From Streptomyces hygroscopicus (GTDB lineage: Bacteria > Actinomycetota > Actinomycetes > Streptomycetales > Streptomycetaceae): 64,000 nucleotides of DNA. The position numbers and the translations under genes are program-made. Location: positions 1 through 64,000 of the forward strand of contig NZ_LBMW01000001.1 in the NCBI RefSeq assembly GCF_026168105.1, read 5' to 3'. Below, piece by piece: positions 43,330 to 51,087 of the stretch. Numbering within the stretch: the stretch's first letter is position 1; each line of letters opens with the position of its first letter. The notes below the pieces were generated by a model that was given only the letters and a program-made list of their open reading frames with translations, was not told the origin of the DNA and did not search any database.

Positions 43330-43810
43330 TCGGGGGGCCGCACCGCACGTGTTGAGGCAGGCCAGTGAGCTGGTTCGGCACGCGGCCGCAAGCCCGGAGT
43401 TGTTGATGGCGGAAGGCGACTTGGGCCGTGGCGTAGCGAGGCACGCCCAGCAGCTCGTCCGAGCCGTCCACCGACAGCAACACGTCCACGCCGTACGCGC
43501 CGGCGCGGGAGGCCGTCGCCGCGTTCACATCCGGCCGGGGGTCCAGACGCAGGCCCACCGCACTCCACACCGGCCGCAGTTCCACCGGCTCCCGTCCGGG
43601 CTCGACGACCTCCAGCTCCACCCCGGTCAGGTCCAGGTCCCGCAGGATCCGGGCCACGACCGGCACACGGCTTTCGCCCCGGTCATCGGTCATGTCCGCC
43701 GTGAACGCGATCGCCCGACGGCCTTCCGCGACCGCATGGGCGTGCAGGAGGGCGGCCAGGGAGGCCAGGCCGCCCGAGACGGACACCCCGATCGTCTCGA
43801 CCCAGGACGC
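43330..43810 (-). pseudogene. Asparagine-synthetase-like domain, internal fragment
   Basis: The frame opens at the ATP-pyrophosphatase loop (ETIGVSVSGGLASLAALLHA, normally S-G-G-L-D-S) and continues RAIAFTADMTDDRGESRVP to VDVLLSVDGSDELLGVPRYA (usually S-G-D-G-x-D-E). Only about 150 residues of the synthetase domain remain; glutaminase domain and C-terminal half are missing. The loop Asp of SGGLDS is lost too. Such domains occur in lasso-peptide and antibiotic clusters, but no partner genes remain nearby. Confidence 0.75.
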
Positions 43811-44245
43811 TCAGTCGAGACAGAACTCGTTGCCCTCGATGTCCTGCATCACGATGCACGACTCATTGTGGTCATCGGCAACCAGCAGTCGCACACGTAT
43901 CGCGCCGAGCGCGACCAGTCGTGCGCACTCGGCTTCGAGCGTGGCGAGGCGCTCTTCACCCACGAGCCCGGTGCCGACTCGCACGTCAAGATGCACCCGA
44001 TTCTTGACGACCTTGCCTTCGGGGACGCGCTGGAAGAACAGCCGCGGGCCCACGCCTGAGGGATCGCTGCAGGCGAACGCTGAACCCTGCCGCTCGGGCG
44101 GCAGAGAGCGATCGAAATCGTCCCACGTAGCAAACCCCTCCGGTGGCGGCGGTACGACGTACCCCAACACCTCGCACCAAAAGCGAGCGACACGCTCAGG
44201 TTCTGCGCAGTCGAAGGTGACCTGGAACTGCTTGATCGATGACAT
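43811..44245 (-). CDS. VOC-family (glyoxalase/bleomycin-resistance-like) protein
   Basis: A 144-aa protein, two fused VOC modules. SSIKQFQVTFDCAEPERVAR, FWCEVLGYVVPPPP, GPRLFFQRVPEGKVVKNRVH and CIVMQDIEGNEFCLD are typical of the family's Glyoxalase_6 type. Metal-like His and Glu are present (NRVHLDVRV; GNEFCLD). The start at 44245 is fixed by the conserved N-terminus. Its stop lies directly against the asparagine-synthetase fragment, marking a rearrangement point. Confidence 0.9.
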   Translation of the reverse strand: MSSIKQFQVTFDCAEPERVARFWCEVLGYVVPPPPEGFATWDDFDRSLPPERQGSAFACSDPSGVGPRLFFQRVPEGKVVKNRVHLDVRVGTGLVGEERLATLEAECARLVALGAIRVRLLVADDHNESCIVMQDIEGNEFCLD

Positions 44246-44772
44246 CGGCGCACCATAGCAGGGGGACCGCGTTGCTCATTTCCCGGCATGGATCCGCATG
44301 TTGTCGGGAGGACGTCCCCTGCTAGCCGCTGCTGTGTCGTGCGGTCGCAGGGGGTGAACCACTGTCGATGCCTCCAAGGGGTTGCCCGCCGTTCCGGACC
44401 AGACCGCGGCCACGGCCCTCGCCGCGTTTCCCGACGGCAGCCCGCCGATCCGGGACCGCACCTACAGGTGGACAGTCCGCGAGAACGACGCAGCCCTGGC
44501 GGCGCAGCCCACCGGTGGGAGCCAGGACCCAATCCTGATCAACCACCCTCATACGGAAGATCAGTTACGGGACACCCTTTACAGTGGCTAACAGAATGAG
44601 GTGGATCGAAGCCGTGAGCCGTGTCCGGGCGGCGAGTCGAGCGCTGTCCGACGTGTGGGGGCAGGTGCGTGCCCGCGCTGGCCCTCTGATGTGCTGGGCC
44701 GGGCGCCCCGCAACGGGCGGCGCCCCGCACCGGAATCGGCGGTCGGTGCGGGACGCGGCATCGGAGGTTGTG
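44246..44772. other. Gap of about 525 bases, no gene recognised
   Basis: A plus-strand frame at 44382-44591 (RDRTYRWTVRENDAALAAQP) has fair coding bias but no ribosome site or known family. The rest looks non-coding. Confidence 0.35.
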
Positions 44773-45906
44773 TCAGCCGACGCAGCCGGTGACGATGACG
44801 GGGCTGCCCGCGCAGTTGGTGGGAATGTTGCGCCGGATCTCCGACCGGTTCACCGTGAACTGCGTGTCGGTCCACACGCCGCCCGGTGCGACGGTCGAGG
44901 CGTTGTTGTTCACCTCACTGCGATCGAGCGTCACCGCACCGCCGGGGTTGTAGATGCCGCCGGCCTGTGACGTGCCGGAGCCGTTCGCGCTGTTGCGGTC
45001 GACCGAGCTGTCCCGCAGCACCAGAGTGCCGGCGGGATTGTTGTAGATGCCGCCGCCCTGGCCGTTGGAGCCTCCTGCGACGTTGCCTGAGACCTCGGTC
45101 TTGATGAGCGTCAGCGAGACCGCGTTCCAGATCCCGCCGCCCTGCGCACCTGTGGTGGTGTTGTCGATGATCTTGCTGTTGATGAACTGGACGGGGCCGC
45201 TTTCTGTGTCGATGCCACCGCCGTCAAAGCTGCTGGTGTTGTTCTTCAGGGTGGTATTGCGGAAGACCGCGTTACCGTCCTCGTGACCGATGGCCCCGCC
45301 AACCCCGGCGTTGTTGTGTGTGAATTCGACGGTGTCGGTGGTGACGGTGCCGTCCGATTGCAGGCCTCCACCCTCTCCCGCGTTGTTGAAGGTGAACTCG
45401 CTGCGGGTGATGTACGCCGTGGCGCCGCCCACGACAAAGACGCCGCCTCCCTCGATGTCGGCCTGGTTGTTGTCGAGGGTGACCTCGTCGAGCTTCAGAT
45501 TGCCGGAGCTGTCAACGAGGATGCCTCCCCCCGCATCGGGCGCGTTGCCGCCGCGGATCGTGACGTCGTCGAGCCGGAGGTCACCGGTGGAGGTGACGTG
45601 GAAGATGCGGAAGGCACCGGCCGTCAGCCCGTCGCGGACGATCGTGGAGTCGCGGCCCTCGATGGTGAGCTGCCTGTCGATGGGGGGCAGTCCGTCGGCG
45701 CCGGCGTAGGCGGTGGTCAGGTGGTAGGTGCAGTGGCGGGCGAGGACGAGGGTGGCTCCCGCGGGCGCCGTGGCGAGCGCGTTGATCAGGGCCGTGGTGT
45801 CGCACCGCACCGAAATGCCGGGGGCCGCGACGGCCGGTACCGCGCTCACACCGTTGACCACGATCGTGGCCAGGGCGGCAATGCCGGACAGGGTGGTGTA
45901 TCGCAT
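44773..45906 (-). CDS. Secreted right-handed parallel beta-helix protein
   Basis: A 377-aa exported protein. Signal peptide at residues 1-28 (TTLSGIAALATIVVNGVSAV ... AVAAP). From about residue 100 it has at least eight coils with a repeated G-G-G-I-x/G-G-G-x-x and N-N-x motif (NAPDAGGGILVDSSGNLKLD; DIEGGGVFVVGGATAYITRS; FDGGGIDTESGPVQFINSKI), as in Pmp-like/pectate-lyase-fold beta-helices. No catalytic motif or anchor was found, so it may be a surface carbohydrate-binding protein. AAGGAGAG precedes the ATG. The protein ends with CAGSPVIVTGCVG, a pair of Cys that could form a closing disulfide. Confidence 0.85.
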   Translation of the reverse strand: MRYTTLSGIAALATIVVNGVSAVPAVAAPGISVRCDTTALINALATAPAGATLVLARHCTYHLTTAYAGADGLPPIDRQLTIEGRDSTIVRDGLTAGAFRIFHVTSTGDLRLDDVTIRGGNAPDAGGGILVDSSGNLKLDEVTLDNNQADIEGGGVFVVGGATAYITRSEFTFNNAGEGGGLQSDGTVTTDTVEFTHNNAGVGGAIGHEDGNAVFRNTTLKNNTSSFDGGGIDTESGPVQFINSKIIDNTTTGAQGGGIWNAVSLTLIKTEVSGNVAGGSNGQGGGIYNNPAGTLVLRDSSVDRNSANGSGTSQAGGIYNPGGAVTLDRSEVNNNASTVAPGGVWTDTQFTVNRSEIRRNIPTNCAGSPVIVTGCVG

Positions 45907-46490
45907 GGCTCTCCTTGAAGCGCAGGGAAGCCCGGAGCAGAGACAAATCCCTCGCCCATGTCCCGGACACTGGGAGCAAAGCCGCCCCCCGCACCCCTTC
46001 CCGTGCGCCGCAAGGCCTCCTCACCCACACACAGCAGCAGATTCGGTCAAGAGGCCGCATCATCGTCCAACCAGCCTGTACGACCATGACACTTCCCGCC
46101 GCCATCAACGGAGGTCCTCCACGCGCGGGAACGCAATCCGCGACCTGGCCGCAAGTCCCTGCACGGCGTGATGCGGCCGTTGCCCAGGAACCGGACGTCC
46201 TGGAACACCTCGCACGCTGTACGCCCCTCAGCAACCACCGTCAGGGGCACACCCCGAGCAGGCGTTCTTGCACAACGGCCCCGAAATGAGCCGTCATGCA
46301 CCAAAGCGCGTCACGGGGGCTCGCACGCCTCTCGGCGGCGCTGCTTGCATGGGAGACAACTCACCAAGCACACATCGTCAGGGGGACCATGTGAATCTCG
46401 CCCGAAAGCTGGCAGCCGGAGCCATCGCGGCCGACCTCACCACCGCTGGCGTCGTCACTGCAACCCCGGCCAGCGCCACGAGGGAGAGGT
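45907..46490. other. Gap with a possible second signal-peptide relic
   Basis: Mostly non-coding. At 46391 a GTG frame preceded by GGGGACC encodes NLARKLAAGAIAADLTTAGV then VTATPASAT, which looks like a signal peptide; it has no mature protein of its own and runs directly into the next gene's 5' region. Confidence 0.4.
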
Positions 46491-46491
46491 C

Positions 46492-47138
46492 CGTGAGGGC
46501 ACCACGCAGTATACTGCGCGCGTTCGCAGTCATCAGTCTGGGTGATCGCAGCCGCGCCGGCTTCGGCGACACCACAGGCTCCAATCGTCACCGACGTCTC
46601 CGTCAAGGTGACATCCGCGAGGGGCTCGGTACTACCCTGCGCGCAGCAGATTAAGGCGCAGGCGCCAAAATCCTGGTCGCCCAACGCTGTCGCCAAGGCA
46701 GTCGCAACACTTTGCGGCTTCAAAGTCAGCCACGCCGAAACGACTAGCCCGTCAACGATGCATCCGCTATCGACGGGGCCTGGCAGTTTCTGCACAAAAG
46801 CAGACGACGGCATTCCCACCGTCGAAGACGTGAGAATCAGTTGGTGCTTTGGGGTGCACGCCGGCACTCCAGGATGGGCGCAGCCAACTAGCCTGCATTG
46901 CAGCCAGTCTGCGACCGGGTTCGCGATCGATCTGAAAGGCCCGTGCCAATGGTATGGGCAGAACCCGGCTTTTGGAAATGGAGACCAAGCGTTCGGCGCA
47001 ACCGAGAACTTCACTAGTAGCGCCAAAGTTTTTGGGGTTGGGTTTAGCGCTGATCACTATCTGAACGTAGCGACACACTGGGACGGCAGGAGTTGCATGA
47101 GTAACGACGAAGATACCGCCGGTAGCTGCTGGTTCTAG
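46492..47138 (+). CDS. Secreted Cys-rich protein with frameshift in its signal peptide
   Basis: The long frame (GTG 46542, 198 aa) begins within a signal peptide (AAAPASATPQAP) and encodes a mature protein with eight Cys (VLPCAQQ, ATLCGF, SFCTKAD, SWCFGV, LHCSQ, GPCQWYG, RSCMSN, SCWF), so disulfides are likely. The beginning of the signal peptide is in another frame (VRAPRSILRAFAVISL from 46492), so a small indel at about 46540 separates them. The mature region has clearly lower GC and more Asn, Lys, Ser and Phe than its neighbours, hinting at recent transfer. Family unknown. A 12-bp stem terminator follows the stop. Confidence 0.6.
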
Positions 47139-47144
47139 CCTCTT

Positions 47145-47172
47145 GTGGCCCCCATCGCGAGATGGGGGCCAC
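47145..47172 (+). terminator. Terminator hairpin
   Basis: GTGGCCCCCATC (47145-47156) pairs perfectly with GATGGGGGCCAC (47161-47172) around a GCGA tetraloop, followed by TTTGG. It lies 6 bp after the Cys-rich gene. Confidence 0.85.
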
Positions 47173-47196
47173 TTTGGCGGATCTAGAGCTCTGCTC

Positions 47197-47411
47197 AGAA
47201 GAGTTCAGCGCGAAGCGGGAAATTGATGAGTCCGATGACGGCGTCAAGGGTCTCGGCGAGCTTCTCAAATTGGGGCACGGAAGCGCCCGCCCTCCTCGGA
47301 GAGGATCCGCCAACGCTTGAAGCGGGCCACCGTGTGCTCGACGTCCGCCGGAGGCCGCCCGGTCTGCCCGTAGCCCAACGGGATCTGCACATCGGGGAAC
47401 CACGGGTCGCA
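47197..47411 (-). pseudogene. IS5-type (DDE endonuclease) C-terminal fragment, A
   Basis: Minus strand: VEHTVARFKRWRILSEEGGR, then after a frameshift QFEKLAETLDAVIGLINFPL and RAELF. This is the closing part of an IS5-type DDE transposase, including the Glu (VEHTVARFK). Confidence 0.7.
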
Positions 47412-47439
47412 CTGCGGCATTTCCAACCTCAGCTCGAGG

Positions 47440-47793
47440 TTGCTACGTGGAGGGCGAGGACGGCCTTGACCAGGTCGGTGATGCGGGTGGTGCTGCAGCG
47501 GAGCTTGTGCAGGAGGCGCCAGGACTTCAGGGTGGCCATTGCCTGTTCGCAGACCGCACGGATCCTGGCGTGGGAGACGTTGACGGCCTTCTGGCCTTCG
47601 GAGAGCTTCTCCCAGCGGCCGCGGTAGGGACGCGCACGGCGCTGCCGGCGCCCTGATACCCCTTATCGGCCCAGCAGCGCACGCTGGCCTCGGTCAGCGC
47701 CGCCATCACGCCGTGGGTGCGGGCGGCTTTGACGTCGTGTACCGCGCCACGCGCAGATAGGCGCGGGGGTACCCGTGACAGCACGGCAGGCAC
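47440..47793 (-). pseudogene. IS5-type (DDE endonuclease) C-terminal fragment, B
   Basis: GAVHDVKAARTHGVMAALTE and VRCWADKGYQGAG are the second-Asp region of IS5-type transposases. After a frameshift come MATLKSWRLLHKLRCSTTRI and TDLVKAVLALHVATSS. It is unrelated in sequence to fragment A, so two elements left ends side by side. The upstream end abuts the serine-hydrolase stop. Confidence 0.75.
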
Positions 47794-47796
47794 AGG

Positions 47797-49152
47797 TCAG
47801 CCGCTCTGGGCGACGGCGCGCAGGGCGTCGAAGGTCTCCTGTTCGTCTTGCTGGTCGCCGTAGTCGCTGAGTTTGACCACGACGGTCCTGTTTACGGGGT
47901 CGACGTAGATGTACTGCCCGTATACGCCGAGGGCGGAGTAGTCCTTGCCGTTGCCTCCGGGCGGATGCCACCACTGCGCGGAGTAGCCCCAGCCGTCGAC
48001 CTTGTGTGGTGCTGGGGTGGCGATGCGTGTGATCCATGCCAGGGGGATGATTTGTTTGCCTTGGGCACGGCCGTTGTCCAGAACGAGCTGGCCGAGCTTG
48101 GCGTAGTCGCGGGGGGTGGCGTTGATGCAGCAGAACGCCTTCTCATGGCCGTTGTCGTGGTCGAGGTTCCAGGTGGCGCTGTCCTGTGCTCCCATCGGTG
48201 CCCAGATGTTGTCCGCCAGGAGGACGGCCAGCGGCCGTCCTTGGACCTTGGCCAGGACCTGTCCGAGGAGTTCGGTGTCGATGCTGCGGTAGGCGCCTTG
48301 GCTGCCCGGCGGGAATTGCAGGTCGCGATGGTCCTGGGCGAAGGCGGGCAGGTCCCGGGTGAGGTACATCCGGGCGGTGCCGGTCAGCGGGTAGTACTCG
48401 TTGTAGTTCTCCGGGACGTCCACACCCGACGTCATGTCCAGCAGGTCGCGCACCGTGATGGCGTCATAGGCTCCGCCGGTCTTCAGCTGGGGCAGGATGT
48501 CGACCAGCCGGTCGCCTTCCCGGAGTTTGCCCTGTTCGACGGCTTGCCCGGCGAGAAGGGACACCACCGACTTGGCGGCCGACCAGGACGACAGGCGGGT
48601 GGTGGGGCCCACCCCGTCGCGGTACCACTCGTGGGTCAACCGGCCGTCCCGGAGGACGAGGAAGGCATTGGTGTGGGTGGTCGTCAGGAACTGCTCGACC
48701 GGCACCCGCTCGCCCTTCCACGGCACGGCGGCAGGAAGCGACTCGTCGTGGACGGGCAGAGGTGCCGGCGTGGCGGAGGCGGGGACTGTGCGGGTGGCGA
48801 ACAGGTCGCCCTGCCGCGAGGGCTCGGTGGCCAGCAGTTGGACCAGCGTGGGTGGGGAGGGGATGTCCAGCAGCGCGGTGGCCGTGCAGGAGCCGGCCAC
48901 CAGCACACCAAGCGCCACCGGCAGCGCGATGAGGGTGCGCCGAAGTACGCGCCGTGTCCGCGGCTTTGCAGAACGCGAGGCGGCCACGGTGCGCTCGGTC
49001 GGCTCCACGGCCCGGGTGGTGGGACCGGCAGCGGAAGCAGACCGGGAGCTGGCTGCCGGTTCGGGACCGCTGTCCTGCGGGGCTTTCTGGCTCGTGTCGA
49101 CAGCGTCGTCAGCCTCGTCGGCGGCTTCCACAGCAGGGCGATGGTCAGACAT
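47797..49152 (-). CDS. Membrane-anchored serine hydrolase (beta-lactamase/esterase family)
   Basis: A 451-aa protein. Residues 1-70 are a disordered, Ser/Ala-rich cytoplasmic part with a basic end (KPRTRRVLRRTLI), then one membrane helix (LIALPVALGVLVAGSCTATA). The outer domain is a class C beta-lactamase-like fold: RLSSWSAAKSVVSLLAGQAV holds S-A-A-K (S-x-x-K nucleophile), YNEYYPLTGT and QGAYRSIDTELLGQVL supply a Tyr near the expected Y-x-N place. Such proteins include EstB and 6-aminohexanoate-dimer hydrolases; substrate unknown. It overlaps the upstream TetR gene by 8 bp and is probably under its control. Confidence 0.88.
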   Translation of the reverse strand: MSDHRPAVEAADEADDAVDTSQKAPQDSGPEPAASSRSASAAGPTTRAVEPTERTVAASRSAKPRTRRVLRRTLIALPVALGVLVAGSCTATALLDIPSPPTLVQLLATEPSRQGDLFATRTVPASATPAPLPVHDESLPAAVPWKGERVPVEQFLTTTHTNAFLVLRDGRLTHEWYRDGVGPTTRLSSWSAAKSVVSLLAGQAVEQGKLREGDRLVDILPQLKTGGAYDAITVRDLLDMTSGVDVPENYNEYYPLTGTARMYLTRDLPAFAQDHRDLQFPPGSQGAYRSIDTELLGQVLAKVQGRPLAVLLADNIWAPMGAQDSATWNLDHDNGHEKAFCCINATPRDYAKLGQLVLDNGRAQGKQIIPLAWITRIATPAPHKVDGWGYSAQWWHPPGGNGKDYSALGVYGQYIYVDPVNRTVVVKLSDYGDQQDEQETFDALRAVAQSG

Positions 49153-49831
49153 CGGCGTCGTCCGTGGGGGTGGTGCGGGCGGTTGCGTCGACTGCCAGCC
49201 AGAACGCCTCCATCAGCGTCTGGAAGACGGCCTCGTCGTCCTGCGCAGCCAGGTGGGGCAGGTGCGTGGTGATGGCCGGATAGCGCTCGGAGGAGATGGT
49301 GGCGTACGCCCCGGCCCAGGCATGCTCGTCGGCGGCGCGCACCTCCTGCGGGAGCGCGGCATACCCGGCACGCATGCCCGCGTACGCCAGCACGGTGTCG
49401 GCGAGCATCCGTTGGTAGCGGGCCACACTGCCCTCGTCCAGACCGATCTCCTCCAGCGCCGCGAGCATCATCTCCATCGCGGCGAACTCCCCCGGGCCGC
49501 GGGTGGTCCGGCACGCGACGGCCGCACCGACGTACGGGTGGGCCTCAAAGACCTCCACCAGGGAGCGGGCCAGCTCCTGCAGCACCTCCCGCGGCCCCAG
49601 GCCGTCGGGCACACGCTCCACGGCCATGGCCAGCAGCCGGTCACCCACCGCCAGCAGCAGCGCGTCCCGGTCCGCGAAATGCCGCCACACCGCCGACCGG
49701 TCCACGCCCAGTTCCTCCCCCAGAGCCCGTCCGGTCAGCCCGTCCGGTTCCGCCCGCGCCGAGATCCGCACGGCCGCCTCCACGATCAGCTCCGGCGACA
49801 ACCGCACCGCCCGGCCCTTGCCCACAGCCAT
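49145..49831 (-). CDS. TetR-family transcriptional regulator
   Basis: A 228-aa regulator. N-terminal HTH at residues about 8-60: LSPELIVEAAVRISARAEPD, GLTGRALGEELGVDRSAVWR, HFADRDALLLAVGDRLLAMA. The C-terminal ligand domain is helical and matches the TetR_C type. I choose MAVGKGRAVRLSPE (49831) over the Met 21 bases upstream. A perfect 17-bp palindrome lies 32 bp upstream, so autoregulation is likely. It is co-transcribed with the serine hydrolase. Confidence 0.9.
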   Translation of the reverse strand: MAVGKGRAVRLSPELIVEAAVRISARAEPDGLTGRALGEELGVDRSAVWRHFADRDALLLAVGDRLLAMAVERVPDGLGPREVLQELARSLVEVFEAHPYVGAAVACRTTRGPGEFAAMEMMLAALEEIGLDEGSVARYQRMLADTVLAYAGMRAGYAALPQEVRAADEHAWAGAYATISSERYPAITTHLPHLAAQDDEAVFQTLMEAFWLAVDATARTTPTDDADV

Positions 49832-49862
49832 ACCCGTCCCCCACTCTCGCAATCATCAGTGC

Positions 49863-49879
49863 TGTCATCAATGATGACA
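49863..49879. promoter_or_regulatory. TetR operator (predicted)
   Basis: TGTCATCA-A-TGATGACA is a perfect 17-bp palindrome with a single central base, 32 bp upstream of the TetR start, the typical place and form for a TetR operator. A plus-strand gene driven from here may have been displaced by the adjoining IS5 element. Confidence 0.85.
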
Positions 49880-50018
49880 ATGCTGGGGTGGGATGGTCAA
49901 CTCTGGAGTGCCACCATGAATGCGGCGACGTTCGGGAAGGGCTTATCAGCCGGACGCAGGCAGTCGAGGCGATCTGCCGCCAGCCCAGCGCGACGCTCTG
50001 CGACTACCAGGGAGACCT

Positions 50019-50858
50019 GTGCCTGTTCTTCCGTCATGGCTGACCGAACCGCTGTGGGACCAGTTCTCGGCGCTGCTGCCCCAGCGGCCGCCCTACCACC
50101 CTCACCATCCTCTCCGCTGCCACCGTCCGCGCATCAGTGACCGGATCGTGTTCGACAAGCTTCTGCAGTTGCCGAGGTTCGGCTGCCCCTATGAGGCGAT
50201 CGCTGACACGACCTGCTCGGCCAGCACCATCCGCAGCCGTCGCGATGAGTGGATCCGCCTGGGCATCTTCAGCCAGTTGAAGCGGATCGCGCTCGACTCC
50301 TACGACCGCATCGTCGGCTTGATGCTGGATCAGATCGCCATCGATGACTCCCTCACCAAGGCACCCGGCGGCGAGGTCGCCGGGCGTTCCCCGGTCGACC
50401 GGCGAAAACAGGGCCTGAAACGCTCCGGCATGACAGACGGCTACGGAATCCCGCTCGGCCGCGTTCTGGCCGGGGCGAACTGTCACGACTCTCCGCTGCC
50501 GGCCCCGACCCTGGACCGCCTCGCGGAACTCGGGCCGCCGCCCGACGAAATCACGGTGCACCTGGACGCTGGGTACGACTCGAACAAGACCCGCGCCCTG
50601 CTCGACGAACGCGGGCTGCACGGTCGGATAGCGCACAAGGGCGAGAAAGCCCCGATTCAGGCGAGCCGGCGGTGGCACGTCGAGCGCACCCACGCCTGGC
50701 AGAACGCCTTCCACCGTCTTTCCCGCTGCTACGAACGCCGCGCCGTCGTGATCGACGCCTTCTTCGACCTCGCGCACACGATCATCACCGTCCGCCGCCT
50801 GATCCGACGATCCTGGACCACCCACCGCTGGGACAACCGCCCCAGGCGATGCCCGTAA
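50019..50858 (+). CDS. IS5-family transposase, apparently intact
   Basis: A 279-aa DDE transposase. N-terminal PSWLTEPLWDQFSALLPQRP and a helix-turn-helix-like YEAIADTTCSASTIRSRRDE. Catalytic residues: Asp in QIAIDDSLTKAPGG, Asp in VHLDAGYDSNKTRALLD, Glu in RRWHVERTHAWQNAFHRLSR. C-terminus IDAFFDLAHTIITVRRLIRR. GTG 50019 with GGGAG just upstream; no frameshift. It is complete in length for the group. I could not define its terminal inverted repeats. It separates the TetR region from the RiPP-like cluster. Confidence 0.85.
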   Translation: MPVLPSWLTEPLWDQFSALLPQRPPYHPHHPLRCHRPRISDRIVFDKLLQLPRFGCPYEAIADTTCSASTIRSRRDEWIRLGIFSQLKRIALDSYDRIVGLMLDQIAIDDSLTKAPGGEVAGRSPVDRRKQGLKRSGMTDGYGIPLGRVLAGANCHDSPLPAPTLDRLAELGPPPDEITVHLDAGYDSNKTRALLDERGLHGRIAHKGEKAPIQASRRWHVERTHAWQNAFHRLSRCYERRAVVIDAFFDLAHTIITVRRLIRRSWTTHRWDNRPRRCP

Positions 50859-50882
50859 GCCCACGCCTATCTGCGCGAGTTC

Positions 50883-51035
50883 TTAGTCGACGTCGTCCAC
50901 GCCGAAGTCGAAGCGGCGGTCATTGGCATCGTGGTTGTCGTCGAAAACGCCCGTGCTCTTGTCGCCGTACGGCCTGACCGCTGCCCCTGACGGGCGGACG
51001 ACCGTGATGTCATTCGGATCGAGTGTCTTCTCCAT
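50883..51035 (-). CDS. RiPP-like precursor peptide B
   Basis: A 50-aa peptide beginning MEKTLDPNDITVVRPSG and ending in an Asp/Asn-rich stretch (FDDNHDANDRRFDFGVDDVD). A GGAGAGGGAGAG ribosome site precedes the ATG at 51035. Its first 17 residues match peptide A at 54.3 kb (M-x-K-x-L-D-x-N-D-I-T-V-V-R-x-S-G) while the rest differs, the pattern of a conserved leader and variable core. It is the last gene after the oxygenase and ABC exporter, all on this strand. Too acidic and short for a folded domain. I infer it is modified by the JmjC enzyme and exported; no published family was recognised. Confidence 0.8.
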   Translation of the reverse strand: MEKTLDPNDITVVRPSGAAVRPYGDKSTGVFDDNHDANDRRFDFGVDDVD

Positions 51036-51087
51036 CGCCAACTCTCCCTCTCCGTTTGTTCTTCCGTGGATATCCCTGCGTGCGTGC

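Noticed and set aside
50019..50858. IS5 transposase considered part of the RiPP-like cluster
   Set aside because: Opposite strand and a standard DDE transposase; it only bounds the cluster.
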